NCBI GenBank assembly: GCA_015179125.1
Contig: WHVA01000045.1
Coordinates: 301,678 to 365,677, forward strand
DNA from: Gautieria morchelliformis
Lineage: Eukaryota; Basidiomycota; Agaricomycetes; Gomphales; Gomphaceae
DNA length: 64,000 bases
Direction of reading: 5' to 3'
Shown: piece after piece, positions 34,586-44,559 of the stretch
How positions within the stretch are numbered: the first letter of the stretch is position 1
How the letters are laid out: the number at the start of each line of letters is the position of its first letter
Notes under the pieces: model-generated
What the model was told of the DNA's origin: nothing
What the model saw: the letters and a program-made list of their open reading frames with translations, nothing else
Database searches by the model: none
Program-made: the position numbers and the translations under genes

Positions 34586-36653
34586 CTACACAACCCTCCA
34601 ATAAACAATCGATAGACCCGGGCCAGCAACAGCCCTTTGTTCGATTTTCATTCTTCTTCCCACAGCCCCGCCATCGAAGCCCCTTACCTTCCCGCTGCCC
34701 ACCTTACACGTCAACCTCTTACGATCGGCGGTCTCCACAGGTACGGGGGCATTGATGCTTGCACGTTTTCTGTTGCCGAGCTGATGGTGCTGATTCAAAC
34801 CCCACGTGAGGACGTCACGTCCGGGGGAGTCTGCAGCACTGATGGCAATGATGCTATTTGGAGAGGGGTGAGACAGTGAAATAGTATCGAGAGTGGCGAT
34901 GACGTGACCCGAAGAGGAAGGGCGGATTCCAGTGTTTTCGTCACCAGGGCGGGTGCAACGGACATATAATGGGGTTTCAGAGGTCTCAGAGAGTTCATCT
35001 TTTCGTCATCTGAACAAGTTGCGTGAGAACCGTGCATTTCCACACATAGTATCACTAACATTCGAGATCACCACTGATACTTTTCACTTTGACTGGCACA
35101 CCTTGTGCATTGGAATGTGAGGCATTTCCAAGTCACCGTTACCGCACGCGAGAACGTCCACAACAGTTCCTCCGTTGGGAAGCTCCCTCTCAACAGTAGA
35201 GAAAGTCAGGTCACCACCTGCCCTCGCTGATCAGTTCACACATGTACGCAGAGGATTGACAAACGTGCCTGCCGCAATACTCATACATCGACTCACTGTA
35301 CCTTTCTCGGTGAACATGCTCAGCACGATTTCAGTGGGGGTTGATATGCTAGGGAGTGACGTTCGCTCCCAAACCTAGCTGGCCATACTCGTTAGCACCC
35401 CATCCTAAGACACGCCCATCACGCGTCACTATAAAGCTTGTGCGGTCTCCAGCAACAACTTGCTGAACATCCACGCCACGCAGCGTTGGTGCTTCGAACA
35501 AGTGACCACAGAACCCGACTTGTTTGTCATCGAGGGGTCTGATGACTGGGCCTCGCTACGGTAAGCCTCAGGCGACGGCACGATCTCATTACCGAGGCTG
35601 TCGCGGGTCGGCTTCGCATGGAGTTCTAGAGGCAATCGCTTCGACGAATCCACTGGATCGAGTATGAAAATTTTACGAAGGCCAAGCTGGCTATGCCAAT
35701 TCGCTGAGCGAGTCACAGGATGGGCGAAAGTACGACCCTAGGAACCACATATTAGTACGGGGTTATGCACTGGAAAGAAAATGGAGAAAATCGAGCCCAC
35801 TCTACTGACCAGCGATGTCAAAGCCAGAAGATGATCGGATCCGGCGGAAATGGAAGTGAACCTAGCCACAGTTGAAACGTCAGCATGCTGCATGGACGGG
35901 GAGACAGCATTACCTCTCCCCCCAAGCTAGGGGGACGTCTGTACCTAGGACAGCAAATAAAGTCTGTGGCGTACTCGAGCCAAACAAGCTCCATATGTTT
36001 TGGATGCTATGGGATGCTAATTCATGATGCAGAGTCGAAGACAAGACGTAAATTTTTCCTGATGCAGAAAGAGCGAATACTTTGCTGGGGGTGACTGCTA
36101 AGGAAACGATATTCTAGATGGTGTTAGAAAGGACGATGCATCCTTTTCTGGCTCGTTCTCGTACCTTTCCTCGCAGCGTCAACTGTGGTCGTTTGCTTTC
36201 TGTGTGCTCAGAGCCAAAGAACGTATCACCCCACTGGTACACATCGCCACTGGCGTCGACGCAGGCTGCATGACTGCTACTGAGGGCAAGATCTCTCAAA
36301 GGGCTCGGGAACAGCTCGGGGGCGTACGTGGGGGATTTGATGCAGTCATTAGAATCTCGTCCAGGATCGATGAGGTGGTTCCTGCCGTAAGTTAGGGCGA
36401 AGGCGGTTGATAATATTGGGCAAGTTTTACAAGTTAGATCCCCAAACGAGAGGGCTTAGACTGGGATCTCCATGTTGTTGTTTAGAAGAAGACGCGTTCC
36501 CAGTGGTAAGGGCGTCGTTATATACCGGCCTTTGTGAGACGACAATGACGCCACCAGCAATTGAGCACGGTAAGACTTGGGAATAGTCACAGCGTGTGCC
36601 CGGGCTGACGAGAATGCCCTACTGCCTAGCTTTGAACTTGCACGAGGAAACAT
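34586..36653 (-). CDS. RCC1-repeat protein, mitochondrial FMP25-like (possibly degenerating)
   Basis: Starts at 36653 (MFPRASSKLGSRAFSSARAH), an Arg/Ser-rich, acid-free leader of the mitochondrial import type. Exon-like pieces then read GRNHLIDPGRDSND, ALSSSHAACVDASGDVYQWG, NIVSLAVTPSKVFALSASGK, SAGSDHLLALTSL, GRTFAHPVTRSANWHSQLGL, VVAGDRTSFIVTRDGRVLGW with GANEYGQLGLG, ISTPTEIVLSM, and finally LTWGLNQHHQLGNRKRASIN, ending near 34586. Repeats with WG..G/QLG and DxxxxLALT are RCC1 beta-propeller blades. The order and leader fit the FMP25 group. The frame is hard to follow around 35050-35110 and 35340-35370 (a TAG after GLGANVTP), so it may be decaying. A transposon sits 4 bp upstream of the start codon. 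Confidence 0.6.
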
Positions 36654-36658
36654 ACATA

Positions 36659-36697
36659 AGATAGAGGACGCCCTAATAGGGCACCCTTACGTAATCT
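36659..36697 (+). repeat. left terminal inverted repeat
   Basis: 39 bp, an exact reverse complement of 39811-39849. It contains the near-palindrome GCCCTAATAGGGC. Confidence 0.95.
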
Positions 36698-37015
36698 AGT
36701 TTAGCACAATATTTTGAGCTCAAATAGATGTTGACTTTGCGTCCTACAATCCATGCAAATAACCTCTAGAAATGATTCCTAGGAAACAGAATATTATTTG
36801 AATAAAATTGAGCTATATATAGACTAAAAAACTTGAATTTTACAAAAGTGCAGGAAATCACTTCTATGATGCGAGGACATGCTCAGAAAATTTTTGAGCA
36901 GGGACGATGAAGAAATTTGGCCGCTTATGTAAGCGATCACGTGACATAAGCGGAGCGCGAAAATTGAAGAAAAGCTCGCTGAACCAACCGCATCTCTGTA
37001 CCTTGCGCATCCAGC

Positions 37016-39520
37016 ATGGGCCGGAACTCTAAAGCGCGATTAGCATGCCTCAAAAACCTGAGAAAGGGTGCCTCCAATGACCATGGTGTAACTGTAGAGG
37101 ATGATGCCGCAAACTGGGAGGATGAGTCTGATGATGTGGATTACAACCAGACCACCTTGGGAACAATGCAGGAGAGCTCAAACATGGAGCGAGAGGGCTC
37201 AGAAGCTGATGTTGAAGAGATCCATGGCCAATTAGCTTTTGTGGAGGATGACCTGTCTGATGATGAATCAGACTTGGACTCTGAAGATGGGGACTGGGAG
37301 CTGGATGATGAAGAGGAAGCAGAGATCAATGATGAAGCAGCATTGCTCACCTTTTCTGAGGTGCTTCGGACAGGCCAAGAGCTTGCAACAGCTGCTGAAA
37401 AGCTGAAATGGGGTCAGAAGAAGCGCCCCCGGCAATACACGAAAAATTCTGCATGGACACTCAGGCAACGAAAAGGTCTTCGGGAAAAGCTCGCAGCTAT
37501 GGGACAGCCCTCAATATCAGCCTGGATGCAATCAGTGAAGGAGACTGCTAAAAACAACAGGGAGGACTCAGAGACTGTTGGTGATTCTGTGGAAATGCAA
37601 GATGGACCTGCATCTCCGAAGATGGTAAGTGTTTGAGATAACAATGACAGCGTTGCTTACAAGGTCTCCAGCACCAATACCATGACTTCCAAGAGGCAGA
37701 AGAGGAAGAATCCTCAGAGGACTCTGCCACTGATGATGTGAATTCTAAGAATATATTGGCAGACCGTCAAATGCGTGTTAACAAACTCTTGGAGGAGATG
37801 CGAAAGGGCCGCATACCAATCGATGATCAAAATGAAGAAGAAACGACTGCAGATGGAGCATTGAACATCTTGAATTACAAGAATTTCCCAGAACTGCGTC
37901 GAGCAAGAGCAAAACTGAGTGTCAAAGCGCGTGATCCAAAACTTGCTGTTATCTTTCGTTCACGAATTACTGCAATGGTTGGGACACTCAACTTGTACAT
38001 GGACACAGAGCTGTCATATTCATGGAGAGAGGCCTCTCTGGTTGTTGCTAAATCACTGGGGCTTGGAGTTCAGAGTGGATCAAAACGAGCACGCAACATA
38101 CGCACCTGGATTCATCAATTCCTTGCCTCTGGAAAACTACCCACTCATCGTCGAGGTCAGAACCATTCATCCATCTTGGACCATGAAGATTTTGCACAAG
38201 AGATCCAGCTTCATCTGATGGAAAATGCCAAGGGTGGCTATGTTCGAGCGCAGGATATTGTAGACTTTGTTGCCACACCTGAGATGCAAGCGAAGTTAGG
38301 ATCAAAAGCACGGAATATCTCAGTGAGGACTGCCTGACGATGGCTGAAGAAGTTGGATTGGCGATATGGTCGAAAGAAGAATGGCATGTACATTGATGGT
38401 CATGAACAAGAAGATGTTGTTCAATACTGAAAGGAGTTCCTTACATGATGGAAAGAGTATGAAAAACGCATGTTTACCTATGACAATGATGGGAACATTG
38501 ATAACACCCTGAGAGGCTTCCCAGTTCCTCAAAAGGGCCGATTTCGACTCATTCTAGTCACCCATGATGAATCTACATTCTATGCATATGATCGCCGAAA
38601 GACTCAATGGTCTCATTCAAGTGACAAGGCAACCCCACAGCGCAAAGGTGAAGGTGCCTCCTTGATGATTTCTGACTTTGTCACCTCAGAATGGGGACGG
38701 CTTACTGATGGCAATGAGTGCGTACCTTTCCAACCCAGTAACAATCACTGACTGGTTTGCTGAATTTAGTGAGGCACGCATCATTTTCAAAGCTGGGAAG
38801 GACCGTGATGGATACTTCTCCTGTGATGACTTGGTGCGACAGGTAGAAAAAGCAATTGACATCTTTGAATCTAAGGTCAATGGATTTGCCACTGGCCTCT
38901 TTGCATTTGACAATGCCCCTAGCCACCAAAAGCGAGCTGCTGATGCCCTTTCTGCACGAAAAATGCCCAAGGGTGCAAGCAAGGATTGGGTGCCAAATAA
39001 AGACACACCAAGGATGCGAAATGGTTCTTTTGGGACTGGTGCTAATCAGCAATCACAAGATTTTTATTACCCAGATGACCATCCGACAATGCCTGGATGG
39101 TTTAAAGGCATGGAGACTATTATTCGTGAGCGGGGTCTTTGGCCACAAACTGGAACCTTGAATGCCCAGTGTCCAGGCTTCAAATGTGAGACAGGGAAGA
39201 CAGCCTGCTGCTGCCGGCGTCTTTTATTTTGTCAGCCCGACTTTTGTTCACAGAAATCACAGCTTGAGGAGTACATCACCTCCTGTGGCCACATTTGTGA
39301 ATTTTATCCAAAATTTCATTGTGAGCTCAACTTTATTGAGCAATACTGGGGTGCAGTCAAGTTCCGATACAGGTCAAGTGCACAAACAACAGATATGGAT
39401 GCCATGGAGCGCAATGTGATTGCATGCCTTGATGATATCCCATTGATCCAAATTTGGCGGTCAGTGGTTTCCACATCATCTGAATATGGATTACTCATTG
39501 TTTTTTTTTTTTTGGAGTAG
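37016..39520 (+). pseudogene. transposase of the TIR element (DDE-type, fungal family), broken by stops
   Basis: Starts MGRNSKARLACLKNLRKGAS, then an acidic region, then MRVNKLLEEMRKGRIP and SWREASLVVAKSLGLG (probably DNA binding). The catalytic half has LVTHDESTFYAYD, FAFDNAPSHQKRA and FHCELNFIEQYWGA, which give D, D and E candidates in the right order. A Cys-rich insert CPGFKCETGKTACCCRRLLF and the DDHPTMPGWFKGME block lie between. This type is common in basidiomycete genomes, usually left unnamed. Introns are likely near 37626-37670 and 38720-38770. Three TGA stops interrupt it (38335, about 38428 and 38444), each where an arginine CGA would fit. The element is therefore inactive unless helped in trans. 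Confidence 0.85.
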
Positions 39521-39810
39521 CTATGCAAATAGATCTGCCAGATTCATTTCAGCATACTCACAAGGCCTTTCTGGCTCAATGGCTGCCTGGGCAAACCGAA
39601 GGTATCATGGACACCGGACTTTACCCCCTTGGATGGCTGAGAAAGCAAAGGCTGCCTATGCATAGCACTTTGGTACTTAATACATTACAATACATAGACT
39701 ATGAGTACATAGACTATGGGTGGGGAGGCATCCTTGATCTGAAATCTAATGAGTATTTTTTTTTTTTTACTCGACTTCAGGATTTTGGCCACTTTTAGGG
39801 TTAGGGTTAG

Positions 39811-39849
39811 AGATTACGTAAGGGTGCCCTATTAGGGCGTCCTCTATCT
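39811..39849 (-). repeat. right terminal inverted repeat
   Basis: 39 bp, an exact reverse complement of 36659-36697. It is followed by TA at 39850-39851. Confidence 0.95.
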
Positions 39850-39935
39850 TATAAGAAACTGAGGCGGCGTTAATGTTCAGGCCCAGATAGGAGTAAGTAC
39901 CTTTGTTCGTGCAACACATCATCTACTCTCTACCA

Positions 39936-41742
39936 ATGTCGCTTGATTCTATTCAAGGCATCAAAAAGGTGGACGTGGGTGGTTCATTCTACACTCTTTG
40001 GGCGAAGTGGGGTAAATGGGAAACCGAGAGATCGCTGCTGTTTGAACAACGTGCAGTGGTGCGCCAGACTGGGGTTGACCGGGCTGGTATCGATGTACCA
40101 GCGTCGTACTCTGTCTTAAAGCTCTCACAAGAAGATCGCGAGGAACATGGCCTTCACATTTCAGGTATTTTGATTCGGGATGACTACCGTCAGGCATTGG
40201 ACGACATATCTTATTTTGCGACCCATTATAACCTGCCGCTTCAGGATGCCACAGGCTCCTACTCTGGGGAGGTCGACAACCCTTTCTACAATACTGTGCC
40301 ATCGAACGTAACAGGGGCTGTTACATTGCTTGGCCACCCAGGAATTGGTAAGTGCAATGCTCATCAGAATCCGTGATTTCTTATCTTGTCTCCATGATTA
40401 GGGAAATCCCTTTGGGCAATTCTTGTGCTCGTCCTTCGAATCCTTGCAGGACGTCCAACTATCTACCACTCCCAATCCCAGATCTGCTATGTTTTTAATG
40501 CAGATGGCTTATATGTCGTGAACCTTGGAGATGCAGGACTGCAGTCGGAGCGCTGGCGGTTTTATCATGCCATCTCATCAGACTACTGGTGTTTGGTTGA
40601 TTGCAACAGGACTGTCCAGGGTGTACCCGAATCCCTGTCATGCCTGGAGGCTTTCATTGTACAGTCAGCATCACCTCGCATCCAGCGGCTTGAATGGCGG
40701 AAGAAATATGAGGCTGTTTCGATTGAGTATTATATGAGGCCTTGGACTCTTTCTGAGCTCATTATGGGGTAAGTAAACTCTATGTGTCCTTTATCACCTT
40801 ATTGATAATTATCTCAGTCGCACATTGCAGACCAGGGGGAAACCATGTTCTGAAGTCGAGCTTGAGGTGTTCTACTCTCGGTATGCACCTTCGGCGCGCA
40901 CCGCTTACACTTATGCCCACCAACATCTCTCTCGTTATGACAACAACATGGTTAAAAGAGAAATCGGAAATTTAACCTATGACAAGGTTGCGAGCATGTT
41001 GTCTGCTGCTGAGCAGTTGGGCACTGAACGCGAAGGCGTATCACACCATATTCTCCTCATCAGTCCTCAAAGCAACCGTGAGATGCTCGAGGTCTCCATC
41101 CCCACACGCTACATATACAAAATGCTCCGTGACCATCTCCATATCAAGACGTTGCAGGAAGCGTCGAAACTTTATCAAATTTTCGTGCGCAACGCGCAGA
41201 CCAAGGCGTCTGCCGGCTATATCTTCGAGGACGTTCACAATTTGTTCTGCAAGGGGGGCGAATGGCGAGTCACTCCACTGACGCGAAACAATGCGGGAAC
41301 TGTAAACACGCATTTCAAGTCCCCGACTGCGAACGCAAGCCCCTCTTACATGTGCTTTGGTCACGATGGTGATCAGGTAAATATCGCGCCCCGGAGGCTC
41401 CCTGACAACGCCACATTCGTGCCCTTGGCATGCCGTCGATACCTCCTTGGCCAGATGATAACTCTCAAAAATGGTTATTACCAACCTGCACCTGGTCAGG
41501 CGACCTTGGATGGTTTCATCTATGATGAGGCTAGCAAAACCGCTACCATGCTCCAAATGACGGTCGCTACAAAACACGATGTCAAAACCAAAGGCGTGGA
41601 ATGGCTCAAAAATCAGGGGGCTGAGAAACTTCGCTTGGTGGCCGTTACACCGCCAGACACTCCGATAGATCTGCCGGTTCTGAACACCTTGGTCCCTCAT
41701 ATCACAGAAGTGTACAACCTCGTGGTTAAGGATATTTTGTAG
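39936..41742 (+). CDS. Crinkler/RHS-like P-loop NTPase with PD-(D/E)XK nuclease domain, copy B (intact)
   Basis: Three exons with matching phases, 39936-40347, 40402-40768 and 40818-41742, give 567 aa. Residues 1-130 are an unrecognised N-terminal region. Walker A is GHPGIGKS, split by intron 1, with LVDCNRTVQGVP as a likely Walker B/sensor region. Exon 3 begins RTLQTRGKPCSEVELEVFYS. The C-terminal domain has AGYIFEDVHNLF (E), LDGFIYDE (D) and MLQMTVATKHDVK (Q-x-T and K/H), the restriction-endonuclease-like core seen in Crinkler (CRN) and trypanosome RHS proteins. In those families an NTPase is joined to a nuclease. Many are host-directed effectors or selfish nucleases, but in fungi the role is unsettled. 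It has no signal peptide or zinc finger. Function in defence, conflict or transposon control is inference. Confidence 0.8.
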
Positions 41743-42015
41743 TCGATCTTGTTACTTGTTATGGTTGAGTTCGAGCGAATGAAAAAGTTTAAAAAAAAAT
41801 TAAATGTAGTAGTTGTAGTTCTATTTTTTCAGATTAGACTATTCTAAAATTTTAAAATAAAAAGAGTTAATCTCTCGCTCCCTACTGGACCGCCGCCCTA
41901 GAGAGTAGGGCCTTCCTTATGTACAGCCATAAAAGAATTAACTATATGCTGGGACGCTATGTAAAACTTATGAATACTTAAACCTTTTACGGAAATAATT
42001 CACTTGGAAGTTGGC
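41743..42015. other. AT-rich insertion in duplication copy B
   Basis: 41790-42005 is far more A/T-rich than its surroundings (TTTAAAAAAAAATTAAATG, AAATTTTAAAATAAAAAG) and has no counterpart in copy A. The flanks GAGCGAATG and GCATGCAGGCAGGAG match copy A directly across it. It looks like an inserted or replaced piece. No ends or target duplication could be fixed, and no gene is seen. Confidence 0.5.
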
Positions 42016-42447
42016 ATGCAGGCAGGAGTGCGCGAGAGCGAGCTCGAGCTATAGCGTGAGCCCCTCAGGCAGCGTGAACTCTGAGATTTACCTGGCCATG
42101 TGCGCCGTTGAGCAAGCGGGTGCGCGCGTCGCGTGCTGCGGTCAACGGGATGTTAGCGGGGGCTGCGACCAGCCTGACGCGTGCGCGCAATTCGCCACGT
42201 GATGCGATAGCGCTCCTCTCAAATAAGCAGCTTGGCAGGACAAACAAGCAGTCAATGTTGCCTGGTAGTGGTATTCGCGTTCTCCGCGTCTCTTCATCCT
42301 GGGCTGCGTCGAGGTCGATAGCCACTTCGTCGAGAGAAGTTCAGATGCTTTGTTCCAGGCAAGTCCCCGAGTGCATTGCTCTCGTAGAGCTGATTCTTAT
42401 GGCAACGGCAGCATCGAGACACGCCTTATAACAATCCCAAGGTAGTC
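42016..42447. repeat. GC-rich duplicated block of unknown coding status, copy B
   Basis: Counterpart of 33407-33838. The minus-strand frame 42325-42065 reads AIDLDAAQDEETRRTRIPLP to HGQVNLRVHAA and is ten codons longer than in copy A because of one extra C near 42092. Product not recognised. Confidence 0.5.
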
Positions 42448-43155
42448 TTGGGCGGAATTTGACCTATCAGGCACCTAATCTAGTGTTCAGATTCCCTTCT
42501 CCTTCACTCCAGAGAATGCGAAACGTGCTGAAGAGATCATATCCTACTACCCGCCCCAGTATAAGAAGGCAGGCTGCTGTCATCCCTTTACTAGATCTTA
42601 GCCAGCGGCAGAACAAGGGATGGACTAGCATTAGTGTCATGAACTATGTGGCCAAGCTCCTCGAATTGCCTCCCATGCGAGTGTATGAAGTCGCTACTTT
42701 CTATACCATGTTCAATCGGTATGCTCCGTCCCGAGGCTTAATCCTTCTCAGCTGACGTTTACCCGTAGGGAACCCATTGGTGATAACTGTCTGTACCACA
42801 AGTCCATGCATGCTACGTGGCTCGACCGAAATCCTGGACCTGTAGTCAGCCATCTGAACTTGAAGAAGCCTGGCGAGACCACGAAGGACGGCAAGTTCAC
42901 CGTCATCGAAGTCGAGTGTCAGGGTGCATGCAGCAATGCACCCATGCTGGTCGTTTGGGGACGACTTTTATGTGCGTGTCGCCTGAGTAGGCCTCTCCAT
43001 CCTTGAATTTACCGGATCACAGGAGGATTTAACCCCAGCTTCAACAAAGAAGATATTAGATTCCTTTGCAAAAGGTCAGAAACCGAAGCCCGGACCGCAG
43101 AGCGGTCGACACACGAGTGAGAATTCAGCGGGACTCACATCTCTCATGTCAAAGG
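42448..43155 (+). pseudogene. NADH dehydrogenase 24-kDa subunit (NDUFV2-like) fragment, copy B
   Basis: Same start as copy A, including the shared 4-bp GCAG insertion after QYKK and the same intron. It then has its own 8-bp loss (GATAACTGTCTG versus GATAACTTTGTGCAAGTCTG) that breaks VQVCTT. Beyond copy A's deletion it keeps [20 protein letters not shown] and [16 protein letters not shown], with the second pair of cluster cysteines, and then AFNPSFNKEDIRFLCKRS-like sequence and KPKPGPQSGRHTSENSAGLT. Two independent breaks plus a missing start make it a pseudogene. The damage differs from copy A, so both decayed after the duplication as well as before it. Confidence 0.8.
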
Positions 43156-43264
43156 TACGTGAGTGATGCTTGTATTGCAGCCTCGTCTTAAACAACCCTT
43201 TCGTTTATAACCATATGGTCCTGGAGAATTCTGTCAAGAGTTGTTCAGATAGCCTATAAACTAT

Positions 43265-43525
43265 GACGCGGAGAACGCACTTTTAATATTTTAAGCGTTT
43301 ACAGACAAAACAGCGCGTTTATAGACAAACTAGCGCATTTACGGATTGACCAGCGCGTTTACAGACAAGCCAGCGCGTTTGCAGACAACGAGCACGTTTT
43401 TCAGAGTGACCAACACATTTCTGTTAAAATTTTAAGGGTTTACAGACAAACCAGCATATTTTCAGAGTGATCGGTGCATTTCCTTTAATTTTTGAAGTGT
43501 TTACAGACAAACCAGCGCGTTTACA
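43265..43525. repeat. degenerate minisatellite, about 25-bp units
   Basis: Words such as GCGTTTACAGACAAACCAGC recur about nine times with changes (GCGTTTATAGACAAACTAGC, GCGTTTGCAGACAACGAGCA). Two longer breaks contain TTTTTAA-rich filler. No coding potential. Confidence 0.85.
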
Positions 43526-43616
43526 CCATGGACATTGAGTCGGAGTCGGTCATTGCTGTAAATGGACGATTGGACAGGACACAACCACACGCCTCCTCGC
43601 ACGCACCCTCGCACGC

Positions 43617-43840
43617 ACCCACGACGCCGCTCGATGCTGCCACCTCCCACGTTACCACCTCCACGCGCCACCACACGCCCCCTCGCACAACGCCGCTCGA
43701 TGCTGTCACCACACACGCGCCACCTCGCACGCACCCTCGACCCGCTCGATGCTGCTACCACACACGCGCCACCTCACAGACACCCATGACGCCACTCGAC
43801 GCTGCCATCACACACGCGCCACCTCGCTCCGCCCGCCGCC
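43617..43840. repeat. minisatellite, about 50-bp units, GC-rich
   Basis: Four units begin ACGCCGCTCGATGCTG (or close variants) and contain CACACACGCGCCACCTCGCA. They lie in frames that stay open on both strands, which is a by-product of the repeat and not evidence for a protein. Confidence 0.85.
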
Positions 43841-44500
43841 CGCGCTTTATTCCCCGTCGCCGTCGCCGTCGCCTTCTGGTTCTCCCGCGGACTCGCGCGG
43901 TGACGTGCCTGCCGCGGCGCTGGAGGCGGAGGCGGAGTCCGGGGAGGTAATGGGGTCTGCGCCCCGCTCGTCCACGTCGGCGCTGGCGTAGAGCTCCGCC
44001 CTGTCGCCGGGTGCGTATGCGTCTGTTGGCGTCGGTCCAGGTCTGCGTCGGCGCTGGGATCAGGATCGGGCGCGGGCGAGGGCTCGATGCACCACCGCAC
44101 CGCGTGCTCCCGCACACTGGGGCATGTTCCAGATGCGGTGGCGATGCGGCCATGCCCTGGCGTGTGAGAGTGGGAGACGATAGCGCGTCCTGCGCTCCTG
44201 CTCCCAGGCGACCCGGCCGCCGGCGTGCGCGCGTGGGGTTGTGAGGAGTCGTGGGCGAGCGGGGGGAGTCTAACCGTGCGGAGTGGGGCGACTCGATCCT
44301 TGGGCGCGGGTGCGGGTGCGAGCGAGGGAGTAGGAGTAAGGCGAGCGTCAAATAGCGCCGTGGAGTTACATAATTCTCCCTCTCATGACACCCTACCACC
44401 ACTATCCATGATGACACAACAGTTTTATTTTGAGGGGATTATGGTGGACACATGGCTTGCCAGGGCTCAGAGTCCCTATGCTTCCCTATGCACTATATGC
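43841..44500. other. GC-rich stretch without recognised gene
   Basis: Long open frames occur on both strands (for example 44417-43755 minus) and encode only Arg/Pro/His-rich low-complexity sequence. The high GC with few stops explains them. The composition is unlike the flanks, so it may be an expanded repeat or a decayed GC-rich gene end. Confidence 0.4.
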
Positions 44501-44559
44501 ACCTTATGAAGTGTCTCGTTAATTTTAGAGATACCATCTTGCATCTGTAAGGGCAACCC

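Larger units (their letters stand above)
36659..39849 (+). mobile_element. DNA transposon with perfect 39-bp terminal inverted repeats
   Basis: The 39-bp ends at 36659-36697 and 39811-39849 are perfect reverse complements (starting AGATAGAGGACGCCC). TA flanks both ends (36657-36658 and 39850-39851), consistent with a TA target duplication. The inside holds one transposase gene on the plus strand, now broken. Length is 3,191 bp. TTAGGGTTAGGGTTAG lies just inside the right end. Insertion is 4 bp before the start codon of the RCC1-like gene and about 85 bp before the start of nuclease copy B. Confidence 0.92.
39870..43155 (+). repeat. segmental duplication, copy B
   Basis: Second copy of the block at 31260-34300, in the same orientation. 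It keeps about 145 bp of the complex I gene that copy A lost. An AT-rich stretch (41770-42010) replaces the about 300 bp that follow the nuclease stop in copy A. Duplication ends near 43050, where copy A diverges after CCCCAGCTTCAACAAA, though coding traces continue to 43155 in copy B. Confidence 0.85.

Noticed and set aside
39797..39810. Telomere-like TTAGGGTTAGGGTTAG run
   Set aside because: Only two and a half units, located just inside the right end of the TIR transposon. It is part of the element, not a telomere or a chromosome fusion point.
43755..44417. 220-codon open frame on the minus strand and overlapping plus frames
   Set aside because: Composition is Arg/Pro/Ser-rich low complexity from GC-rich minisatellite DNA, and frames are open on both strands. 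No domain.
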